A DNA stretch of 64,000 nt from the NCBI RefSeq assembly GCF_022458985.1, contig NC_061779.1, positions 17,529,001 to 17,593,000 on the forward strand, written 5' to 3'. Position numbers and translations under genes: made by a program. The notes below the pieces were generated by a model, which saw only the letters and a program-made list of their open reading frames with translations, ran no database searches and had not been told where the DNA came from. This DNA is from Mugil cephalus. Taxonomy: Eukaryota; Chordata; Actinopteri; Mugiliformes; Mugilidae. This document shows, one piece after another, positions 36,301-46,970 of the stretch. How positions within the stretch are numbered: the first letter of the stretch is position 1; every line of letters starts with the position of its first letter.

Positions 36301-39300
36301 ATGCTGACGGTAAAAATAGAATGAAATAGCATAATAACGTATCAATTAAAAATGGATTATTTCTAAAATAATACAGGATAATTGGAAGAAGGAACCAAGA
36401 CAACCAGCTTTTCCATCCTTCCTGCAGCTCTGACAACTCGGTAAATGTTTTTTTTTTTTTTTTTTTTTTAATTTTCATAAGTCCTCAGAGTCTAGTTAGT
36501 ATAAGAAATTACAACAGTTCTAAACATCGGGACTCTTTCATAATTAGACAGAAACTTTGGCATGAAGTTGCGCAAATTTAAAACACGAACACTGATTCAG
36601 GGCTCTGGTTGCAGGGGTTAATAGGATGAAAGCATTAGTGCTGAGGCTCGTATGTGCGCCTTCTACTTCTCAAGTCATAAAGATAAAGAAAAAAAAATAA
36701 AGAATGATATAGGGGAATATGCACTCTAAGGATAAGAACATTTTTTGCCGTAAATTCTAAGGCAGCAGAAGCCAGAGGTAGCAAAGAGACTGCGGTGAGG
36801 CAGCACACATTCATCCCTAAGAAAAAAAAAAAAAAAACCTTCATCCTCCTCATCATATTCAGTAGGCTGCAGTGATTGTATCAGTGTCTTTCAGGCCGAT
36901 CCTCTCGTAACGAGTTGAGGCAGATGCTCTCGGAGTCTGAGCCCAAATAGGCTAATCTAATTGAACTATCAGCTCAAGTGCCTCAACATGCTTTAAGTGA
37001 TGAACATTTCTCGGGAGCAGCCGCGTCACGTTACATTTTGTGACTCTGTTCGAGATTAAAGACGCTCGCGGATGCAGACGTCCGCTCACCCTCACGCTTC
37101 CTGACAGAGGAGAGAGACTGAGGAATACTCAGAAAGAGACTAATGAGGCCCTCCGTGGCAGGCCGAAAAAAGGTCTCATTCTCTCCTTGTTTTGCTGCGC
37201 TATGACACACGGTGAGGATTTACACACGCGAGCTCCGTCGCTCCTCTGCCCGCACCAGCCCCGCTCTCGTATTAAACACAGATTTTTCTTCTCATTTGCC
37301 GCTCACACAGCCAAAGTCCCTCTGAGTCTTACATTTGGGCTTGGGAGGTCTCCGGTGGTTGGGTGATCCAAGGGAGCTGTCAGCAGCTTATCCCCCAGAA
37401 TAGAGACGAGGTACTGGGCCATGACCTCCTGTTGCTCCCGGCAGCAATGGTTTTCCAAAGACAGGATGACTGGATAAGCAGACACCTTAAAGAATGTCCA
37501 CACCACAAGTTTAGTCTCCATTTCCAACAATTAGCATCAACCTTAAATTACATGACTCCTCTCTCCGTGGGCTTGAGCGCTCACAGGCATCGCGGATAGG
37601 GTCCTGAATGGATAAATCAAAGAAGGGTTGCTGCCAAGACATTTTTTTTATCAGAGCGGTTATCAATTAGAGCAAATGCAGCTCAGTGGGGACTCCTGGC
37701 GCCTACAGAGGTGAGTTAGATTGCCCGAGGCGCCGCTTAGGAACAAGAGAATTGCATATCGAGTAACAAACTGCGTGCGGTTACCTCGAAGGCATGGTGC
37801 TCCACAGTGGCGATGACATCCTTAAAAAGTATCTTGGTGGTGAGGGTGTAGCCATGGTAAACTATAGGCTCCATATCTGGCCCATCCCAGCAGTCAACCT
37901 CCAGGCAGCGGCAGCCTTTCCTCAGGGCGCTGTGGCACACACACACACGCACGCAAAGCCACATACAGTCACAGAGATACAGAGCCACACAAACGAGCTG
38001 TTTACAAAATATATTCAAGTGATAGTTTTATAATGAACATGGGCTTTAAGGGCAGTCCCTCGGTTGTAATTTCAGGGTAGTCACATTCAAATTGGAGTAA
38101 ATGTGTGGGAATTATGACCATTTTTGTACATATACTGTATAATTAGACACAATCATAAATAAAATTTTCTTTTTCTTCAAGGGTGCTTTGCAGGCAATGA
38201 TTGTCTAAAACCTGGGACCCGTGCCCATCACCTAAGAATGGGTTTTCTCCCTTGTGATGTTTGTCAGGGAGTGATCTTCAATTGTTGCTTGTTTGTGCGT
38301 GGGTATTTCTGCTTTTTGGTTTGTTCTGAGTGAGTGAAATGCGTGCCCGATTAGAATAGGCCTCTTCTTGACTCTGCTGGATTACTTTTACTCTCCTTTG
38401 TTTTGGATAATTGTAAATCTCTATCGTGAAGCGCCGAATAATGAACTTTGCTTCTTTTGTCTGGATCTGAGGAGACAGTTTATCCCTATCCGTCTCTTTC
38501 TTCTGTCACATCATCAACAATCGCTATGAACCAAGTGCCTCTCAATGCCACTATTCAGACCTTTTACCTGCTTCGCTGATGAAGAAATGATAAAGGAATT
38601 CCATGAAAAAGCTTTTGAGTCAAGTGTCCAGTTACTGCTGTTGGCTTGAAGTAGAGGAAGCTACGTATTCAAGGGCTGTAGTTCATTTCCTCCAATTTGG
38701 ATGTGGAATAGAGAGTCTGCTCTTAAAGCTCATATTTAATATGCATCCACAACTTGAACATGTTCAGATAAACAGATAAAAAGCAAACACACAGTATCTG
38801 GACCTAACTGTATATATTCAGTGCATGTATCATACCACATACACTGACACATTTACAGAATGCCTCTCGGTATTATATAGATTTCTGTTGATGGTGGGCA
38901 TATGTGATACCACTCCCACAATGGGGATAGGGTCAATAATCACGATAGCTATGTTATGTTTCCTCACAACCCTGTTGGAAATATATATCCTAATTTGTCT
39001 CCTGACATTTTATATCTGGGAGGAACGGTTCCACTTCTCTGCCAGTTTATCACTGTTTTAAATGCAAATTATGTCAGCGGCATAACATAACCCATCCGTA
39101 TGTTTGTAGAACAGCTCCAGTCCAGGCATATTTTTTTCATCACAGTGTTTCATGTTTAGATGCGTCTTTACAATTGTAGTACAGAAACAAATAGTGTGGT
39201 ACATTTTTATCCCCCTGAGTGAGGCAGGTCTTACATAAAGTTGATGGAGAGAAGCAAATAGGTGTAGGTCAATTTTTTAATTGAGGCAGTTCACACACTT

Positions 39301-42300
39301 CTTTATGTCCTCAACATGTAAGTGACAGGACAGAAGAGAGAAGATGGAGGGACATAACAGACATAAAGATCAGCTAATACAAGCTGTCACGATCACAGCA
39401 TGCTAGGTGGCTACAGCTAATGACAGTTGGCACATCAGCTATTTGCAGTGAATAAAGACACGCACAGGCCATGAAATGCCCAGGGGTTAAATTAGCACAA
39501 ATACAGTGAAAATTCACTGTTCTGTTTGAACACATCTTTAGAGGAACTGGAGAGCACCTAGTGGTAAAGAATCAAATCTGGGTACGTAAAAGTCACTTTA
39601 GTCCAGGCAACATGAAATGAGGCTCTTTGCACACTTTAAAAATATTCTAATGTGAGAGAAAATAACTTTAGAAATCTACTTCCATAATATGTCAGAGGCA
39701 AGAAGACAAAAGAAAGATGGGAGGGTAATAAAAGAAGGTTAGCTGGTAACAAACACGGCATGCTAGCACGCTACTTCTAAAACTGTTGTTAGGCTTTATG
39801 ATGAGTTATTTGGGGAAATAAACACAAGCCATGAAGTGACCTGCAGCTTAATCTGCACAAATAAAGAGGAAATTCTCATGCTGTTTTAGATGTGCTTTCA
39901 GAATTATTTTTGAACTTTTCAGCGAGCCAGGCTACCCATCTTCTGCTTCTTTTGTAATGCTGTTGGTTACTGAGTATGCTGATCGACTACAGACAGGAAT
40001 GCATGTTTTAAGCTAAAACCCAAGTTTCAACATCTTTTGCAAGAGAAACATATCGGCCCTTGTGAATTGTGTTTTTCTCCAGCAAACAAACACAGCTGGT
40101 CATTTCATTCTTTTCCCTCTCCCACCTGTGAGCTAGTGGGATTTTTAAATAGCAGGCTCCTGCTCTTGCCACTTTGTTTTCCTCTCGAGATCACAGTTTC
40201 ATTATCTAAGTAAACCAGAGCTCCCAGGCCGTCGGGTTGGAGGGTTCCACTCTACCAGCCGGCCAGGGCACTCAGCACTTTCACTGGAACCATAAATACT
40301 GCACTTCTGCTGCCATCAGCCTCTTTTGTAATCACCTCCATTGTCCCGTAAAGGGACCACAGCAATTTCTCTGTCTGCATCAGCACATGTGTGTGGGTCA
40401 GTGAAACGAGAGGGAAAGAGAGTATCCAGATAAGAAACATGTCGTTCCGGAGAGAAAGGGAGAGAGGATAATCATGTACTGACCGACATTTTAGATCTGT
40501 GTTTCAGTCAGATGTTTTTTAATCAGTTTAATCATCAAGTAAAGTACCCAATTCAGCTTGAACTAACTTTAGCTGTGCATTTATTTGGAGCATATATGCA
40601 ATAATGTGCGAAGATTTCTGGCACTTTAGATGCACTTTGTATTCACAGATTCACCAAAACTTGGTGGCATCCTTTTTGACCATGTCCTCACGTAAACCTG
40701 AGTGCCTCATAACCTTTCCACAGTACGTTCTTAGGCTGTGGTTAGTGCTACTTCGTGAAAAATAAGAACACCAGTTGTAGAGCATACTCTGTGCTTCCCT
40801 ACCAAACATATGCATCCAGGTGGCTCTCTCCTACTAGCTGGTCCCCAGTCAGGTAGGTGTTGTGTGATGAGGAGATGAAGTAACTGGTGAGAGGCTGGTC
40901 CATGTCTTGGTACACCGATGTGTGGGCTTGGTCAAACACACAGCAGTCTTTGGACTCCATGTACCTGAGGAAGCCTTCGAACGTCATGGACCTGCTTTCT
41001 CTGGCTGGAAGAGGAGGAAGGAGCAGAATAAAAACTGACAGTCAAAAGTTAGACTCAGACTTTTCAAAAAAGTTTAAATATAGCGATCAGCTCTAACAGA
41101 AATAACAAAGGGAGTCTAGACTCACGCTATTATGCTGTGTTTAGTAGGTTTAATTGTAGATATATCATGCTTGTCTGGGAAAATGTTTACAGTCTCAGTC
41201 TAGTAGCACAGCTGAAGACAATGTACAATAGAAAGTATTTAGTCATAAACTAATGAGATTATGGTGCTAAATGGAAAGTGAAGGGATCTCTAAAATGTTT
41301 ATACTCATTCTCATGGGAACATAAATGTCTGTATTAAAGCTCCATTCAACGGTTGTTGAGACACATTAATCTGGAATAAAGTGGGAAGACCAACAAACAA
41401 ATCTACAGAGCAATGCTTTAGCGACTTAACAAAGGTTTCTGTGAAACTATTGTGAATGAGATTTAGGGTGTAAACATGTTGGGCTTTCATTACCTAAAAT
41501 CATTTCAACTCTGCATTTCCTGTCATGACATTGTTTGCTAAGGAAAAATATTTGTTTTATTGCCCTTCCTAATAATTATACTGTGAGCACCTGATTTCTT
41601 AAGTAGTAAAGTTTACTAAAATAAATATGTAGTCATTACGGTGGCCCTGAAGGTCAAAATACAATGACATTTCAGAAAACACAATGACATTTCAGACAAT
41701 TCAACATTCCAGAAAACACAATGACATTTCAGATTATGGACAGGGTAGGGACAAGGGACAAGACTTTTTGTTTGTGATTGGACAGAACCCGTGCTAAAAC
41801 ATAAGCTGATGTGATGACTTGTTACTTCATTAGTTAGATTCAGTCCTGCCCACAACTCCTTCCTGCCAGCTCAACATAACAATGACAACCGATTTTGCCA
41901 ATACTCACTTTGCTGGAAGCGCATTGAAGGAGTTCAGAGGAGGAGATGGGGCAACTACTCCTCAACAAATGAAGTTAGAAGGGCCATAAAATCAGAGCTG
42001 CCTGTACCTGGACAAATGTTTGGCTACAGAACTATGTGGCTTATAGTTTAGCACGGGTTCTGTCCAATCAGAAACAAGAAGAGTGAAATGTCATTGTGTT
42101 TTCTTAAATGTTGTTGTGTTTCCTGTAATGTGTTTTCTGAAATATCGTTGTGTTTTGACCTTCAGGGCCACTGTAAGTCAAGGTGTAGTAGCAGGAAGAG
42201 AAAATCCTCAAAACCTTCTTTTACACAGTGAAAAAGTGAACTCCTCTGTGTAATTTGGATATTTGGATGTTTGGTACAGACTAATTGTGCACCTCATATT

Positions 42301-42768
42301 GTTGTTTTTTCTGTTTGCAATGGTGTGAATTAACCCCCCAGGTCTACGTGTGAGAATATTCCATTTTCCTTTTATCATTTAAACCGCCAGCTTCTTGGCT
42401 CACGGCAAATCATTTGGTCAGCCTGGCACCGCTGGAGTTTCGGCCTTAACTTCTGTCGTGACTACATTAATATCATGACGTGACAACGCCTTAGTCCTCA
42501 AAGATTAGAGCCATTGTTTGTCTACCTACGAAAAACGGCCTGATGTGATGCACAACTCCCCCTTTCACTCACCTGTCTCTTCAATCTCATATCTGTCAAT
42601 CAAACTCTCCGTCGTCTCTTCATTTGCTGTGAGCTCCATCTGCTCCTTGTGGAGGAACCTTAGGAGGGCGCAGGCAGGCAGAGTTGTGTGGCCTGCAGCG
42701 TAGCTTTGGTACAATTGCTGGATTTCAACTCTCCTGGAGGAGGGGGGCTTGCTTTTCTTCAGCATGTC
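29120..42768 (-). CDS. plcz1: Phospholipase C zeta-type (no PH domain), N-terminus incomplete
   Basis: Cleaves PI(4,5)P2 to IP3 and DAG; in mammals it is the sperm egg-activation factor. Exons on the - strand: 42768-42573, 41004-40803, 37929-37785, 37485-37333, 35713-35519, 35354-35198, 34450-34334, 32565-32393, 30635-30509, 29543-29394, 29202-29120. They total 1698 nt (565 codons plus stop), with phase kept. Order: EF-hand lobe, X domain, linker, Y domain, C2. Catalytic residues are present: [21 protein letters not shown] and LSLENHC in [10 protein letters not shown] and [12 protein letters not shown] in Y. The C-terminus reads [19 protein letters not shown]. The first 45-75 residues (first EF-hands) were not placed. 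Assignment to zeta rests on the pik3c2g and plekha5 neighbours and resemblance to human PLCZ1; a delta-type identity is the alternative. Confidence 0.88.
29788..30080. mobile_element. Internally deleted Tc1-like copy (MITE) in a plcz1 intron
   Basis: The ends gatcaggcataac (left) and gttatgcctgatcgg (right) are inverted repeats. The inner repeat parts ttatgaccacctt and gtcagtggtcataa follow. The interior keeps scraps of the family (tttggaggccaggtcaacacc) but no transposase. About 290 bp, same family as 11090-11849. Confidence 0.75.
30636..32392 (-). other. plcz1 intron, no gene seen
   Basis: No coding exon, RNA gene or terminal repeat recognised. Confidence 0.5.
32566..34333 (-). other. plcz1 intron with a poly(T) tract
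   Basis: A T-run of about 28 nt at 33348-33375; otherwise nothing recognised. Confidence 0.5.
35519..35713 (-). other. plcz1: plcz1 X-Y linker exon, strongly acidic
   Basis: 65 codons: [16 protein letters not shown], then an acidic run ([19 protein letters not shown]), then a basic end ([10 protein letters not shown]) that continues with KKKVAM in the next exon. In mammalian PLC-zeta the linker is basic and helps bind PIP2; in delta-type enzymes it is acidic and autoinhibitory. Those roles are family knowledge; the charge pattern is seen directly. Confidence 0.85.
35714..37332 (-). other. plcz1 intron, low-complexity runs only
   Basis: A T-run at about 36447-36469 and an A-run at about 36821-36837. 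No exon seen between the X-domain exon at 37333 and the linker exon at 35713. Confidence 0.5.
39331..39905. repeat. Two diverged direct copies of a ~200-bp unit
   Basis: 39331-39545 and 39704-39905 share an ordered series of matches: aagatgg(g)agg, gcatgcta, aataaa-acac, gccatgaa-tg, ttaa--t--cacaaata, ttc-c-tgctgtt. They look like an old tandem duplication or two copies of one dispersed repeat, in a plcz1 intron (37930-40802) where no exon was found. Confidence 0.5.
41639..42173. mobile_element. Inverted-repeat MITE in a plcz1 intron
   Basis: Ends are GGTGGCCCTGAAGGTCAAAA and its near inverse TTTTGACCTTCAGGGCCACTG, flanked by TA on both sides (41637-41638, 42174-42175). The inverted similarity reaches inward past repeated acacaatgacatttcag units to a second block (gattggacagaacccgtgct and its inverse). 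About 535 bp, no transposase frame. Confidence 0.8.
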
Positions 42769-43535
42769 CTGAACACAGAAGTATAGCCTTTCAGGGATTT
42801 TTTATTTTTTTTTTTGTCTTTGTTGTAGAAATGCTGTTCTGAAACTTGCGAACAATTGTGAGTCTTTTTCTGCAAGGCTGAATATCCAACATGAGTGCGT
42901 TAAAAGGAAGACCGTGTTAAATGCAGGCCTATTTACGGCTGAATACTTTATTGTTCTGGATATTTTAAACACTGCTGTTTCAAAGGCACATCACTTGCTC
43001 TAAAAATACACAGGCAGTAGAGAATAGAAACGTCAACGCAGCGACGTATCTCCGCCTTTACCTTTGCTCACTGTTAAAATACTGCTCTTTCAAACTTGGC
43101 TTGAGAGACAGCAAAAGATGAGTCAAGGTGTTTGGTGGAGACAAAGTCCTCCCATCCTCTCAGCATCCCTCTGCTTTCTTTATTGCCATCAAACACTAAG
43201 GCTGTGGCCTCTCTCAGCTCCCTGCCATTCCTCTCAGTCAGAAAGACAACAGTGTCAGTGGCTGTCTCTGGCTTTGTGTGTCGCGTTCCCTCCGTCCCTT
43301 TCATCTCTCTGCTCCACAGCCCTTCACAGTTCAGACGAAAGCCTCAGCAAGTGTTGTTTACTGGGTGCCCTGCAGCGGGCCGCGCTCCCACCGCATCTGT
43401 CACCACGGCGTATGCAGCACAGAGAAGCCAGCCTTGCTATCATCTTTGTTCACCTTTAATGCTGCTGCAGTAACTGTATATAACCCAGGAGATCCACGGG
43501 GTCCATATCTGGCCAAGAAATGTCACCCATCTTAC

Positions 43536-43715
43536 GTAAGATGCGGATAAAAGCTTCACACTCCTCTCTCAGTGAGTAAACTGTCACTAACTAGCTTAAT
43601 GTAGATGCAGCGTTACTAGCGCTGAAATGTTCCAGTCTGAAGCATTTCCTGAAAACACCATAAGAAGATCATGTAACAAACAGCCTACCTTTTGATATGG
43701 ACAGTCTTTTGGCTC
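43536..43715 (-). other. Candidate N-terminal plcz1 exons, unresolved
   Basis: Two short segments with consensus borders: 43715-43689 (27 nt) and 43580-43536 (45 nt). Joined in one frame they read AKRLSISKV, then YSLREECEAFIRIL, which resembles the second EF-hand helix of PLC-delta/zeta (EE-EAFY-ML). However, the second segment ends in phase 1 while the next exon (42768) begins in phase 0, so they do not join correctly. They may be chance. Confidence 0.22.
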
Positions 43716-43879
43716 CTGTGGTGAGATACTTAGGAAATAATCAGGAAATCAACAGGGTGTTAAAAAAAAAGGAAGAGAGACTTTTTCAGTAGGTTTCCGG
43801 GGAACTACAAGTTGTTGCCATGGTGACAAAACATTCTAAGGATGTGCTCAGTATAACTGCACTGCACACAACTTTCTAT

Positions 43880-44090
43880 CAAGATTCATTTATTGTCGGT
43901 ATGTGTGTACATAACGAAGTTTTGGGTGGCAGCTCCTAGCTAAGGTAATGTAAATAGGAAAACAGTAGAATAAGGAATACTAATTAAATAAAATAAGTAT
44001 AAGGAAGTGAGTTACATATAAGTAAACCAGCATGGCAAATGTCTGTGCCTGTGTCTGGGGTGAAGGAGCTACTGTGTCACAGTGATAACA
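43880..44090. repeat. Possible dispersed fish repeat
   Basis: The segment tttattgtcggtatgtgtgt, followed by acataacgaagtttt, resembles a motif I have often seen dispersed in teleost genomes. No ends or target duplication could be defined. Confidence 0.3.
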
Positions 44091-46930
44091 AAAAACATCA
44101 AATATTAGTCATTTGTGGTTATTGTAATATGGAGACTTTTTGCTGTAATAGCAATATGTACTGAAGTAACAAGAGCATGTGAGATTTAATATCTGATGCA
44201 AACACATAAATGAATAGGGGGAATAATCTGCTGCTAGCTTTGGCTCCTTGTCCACACAGTCCTGGGGTTAGAGACATCTTTATGGGTCAAGGGAAAAACA
44301 GAATTACATGAAGCTCTTGTCCCTGAACCTCATTAGAGGCGGAGGATGTGGGAACACGTCTTCATTACTGAAGTTTTGTCTAAGACTTATTTCCATGTAT
44401 CGGGTGAATGGCTAAGAGGGAAACTGCTAACTGCTGTATGTAAAACCAGATTTTAGATTTTCCTCTTAACACCGGTTCATGAAAATTTAAAGACATCATA
44501 ATGTCTGCCTGTGCATTTCTTGTTAATTACAAATGTCAACATGCTGCTAAAGCTATAACATCATCAGATGGTTTAAACGGTTTACAGTGAGCCTGATTAA
44601 CACGTCGGCTACTGTGTGAAGACAATGCTTTTCATCCCACTACGACTGAGTACAGCCTTGTAAACACTATCTCGTCTTTGTCCATCCATCTTAAATATGT
44701 GCATCAACTGAGTGAGTTTACAGCTCAGGATTGATGAGTTGTAGACTTGCTACTTGGAGTGAGGCATGTCGTCTGGCGCAAACGGCTCCTTGCCTCCGTA
44801 TTTCTGATAACAACGCGGTAAATGGAAGCATCTACAGGGCCGATACAAATGCTACAGGCTTCCCAGATCTGCTCCGCGAATACATCATGCAAATAAATGC
44901 TGATAGCCCGCAGAGCACAGGAGATTGATTTCAGCTGCGTTAATTTTATGGAATAAAGTCCACGTTCTCAAAAACGGTGAAAAGCTGCAGTGGACCAAAG
45001 TGTGAATACATCACGAAAACCTCCAATCTGTGTGTGCGTCGACGGAGCTTAAAGAGCACGGCCGCTGAATTTGTATTTGTTGTTTTACCAAGTTTAACGA
45101 CAACTTCCTGCCTGTGTAAATCTGAATGCTATTGGTGTGCTGTAAATCACTGGTGCACAAGAATAGTAATTGCCTAGTCATCGCCCAGCAGTGTCATTTC
45201 TGTCTGCACCAGCCTTTAATGGTTTGGCCTTGAGCTTGTCAGAACCATTAGGCATACAAGTTCGATGTGATAATTCCCAGGCAGTGAACACGAAGCCCTG
45301 TATATGGACCCCGTCTCCGCATCGCTGCACATCTCTCTTCACAGCCTGTGAGCTGGGACTCGCTTGGGAGCGCTGTACAGTAGTAGTCAGTGCATCGCTT
45401 CTTTGATTTTGTGTATCTGTGCATACTGAAAGGCCGATGACGAGTGAGAGGTCAGCAGGCGTGTGCGGCTACGCTCGAACGCGGCACATTACACATGTGG
45501 AGCACCGCTGCACCAGCTGCGCGCTCCCCGAGCATTTTGTTTCACATCTTGTGATGCGTGCGGATCGTCGTTTTATCTTAAAACGGAGTCACCCGTCAAC
45601 AGCTCCGGCTTGTGCGCCCCTTTTTGAAGTGTGACTGTGTAGTTAAGTAGCGGGGCTGGATAAGGGAAACACTGCGCTTCTCTTTGACAGTGTATTCCCA
45701 GCTGGATTTCCATGGGCTCATTTCGTATTCATTGGTGCATCAGAGCTTTGAGTCAGACAATGGAAAGTGGTAATGCGTGATATCAGGGGATAACTAGAGG
45801 AGTGAGGGGCTGTGAGTGTAGATCAACCAAAGCTCTGACATTCAGTATGTCACTGTATAGTTTGTCCAGAAATATTTGGACAGTGACACATGCCGTGTTC
45901 CTCGGGCGCTCCGCTTTGGCACATTCAATTTGAAAGTGTCATCTCAGCTTTAATTTGCTCATGTGTGGGAGTGTGGACAACCAAGCCCTTATCTAACAAA
46001 GTGCCCAGATTTAGGTGCTCCAAACTAATTGGCCATGTAGCAACGAAATGTCTTTGAATCCGCGTTGTTCCAGCATTAGTTTAATAGCCAGATCGTCGTT
46101 TGTATGGATTCGCACCGTTTGTACTGTCTGCATAAACTACTGAAAAACCAGAAAAGGCTGGGAAATACGTAACTGTAAAACAAAAGGACGCATCTTGAAT
46201 TTTAAAGATCCAGGAATAGAGTTAGAAGGCTGGAGCCGGCGTCACCAGAAAATGAATCAAATTCACAGCTGCTTTGTATTCTTGCTACTCCGTTCCAGAG
46301 ATATTGCCATAGCCCTGAGCAAATGGCCATCTGTTGGAGAAAATCACCATCCAGCAGCATGCATGTTGTCGGGGCATCGGAGTCCTCATCTCCTCTGACA
46401 GTGCTGGTGTGTTGAGAAAGGCAAGGCAGTTGGTTATTAGGAGACATTCCAGCCGAGGGAAATCAGTGAGTCAAAGCAGCAGGCGGCATTGGATGCTCGT
46501 TTGTTATTCAGCTCAGGGTGGAGACACTGATACGGATCTGGATCTATCCTAAGGAATGTGTAACACCGACGACACGTGCGAGGGAACCTGCATGTCGTGA
46601 CGCGTCCTGCCCAGCTCATGCCACCAAAGACAAACAGAGACAGTGTGACGCAATAACAGAAATTCTCAGCTCCAGAGACGCAGCCACAGTCTGCAGGGCA
46701 TGCTGCAGAGTTTAAAAGAGACTTCATATCTTCAAATGCGGCTCTTTTGGCAGAAGACGGGGAGACATGTTTAAAAGCTGACAAAGTTAACTTTATGATG
46801 AGCTGTCATGCTTTATCTCCCCATTATGTCAATTATCATTCAATAATTTGTCAAAAGCCTCTTAAGCTGCTCAAACGGAGCTAAATACTGTATGATTGAC
46901 CAACACTCTGCGTGACTTATGCAGAAACAC

Positions 46931-46970
46931 CGTCGCTATAATTAGAAACACGTTGCTATAATTAGAAAAC
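46931..46970 (+). repeat. Tandem 20-bp repeat with TAATTA core
   Basis: Two adjacent units, cgtcgctataattagaaaca and cgttgctataattagaaaac, differ at two positions. Each carries ataattag, a homeodomain-type core. Confidence 0.8.

Noticed and set aside
46437..46784. 115-codon open frame on the - strand upstream of plcz1
   Set aside because: Considered as a plcz1 N-terminal exon, but it shows no EF-hand pattern.
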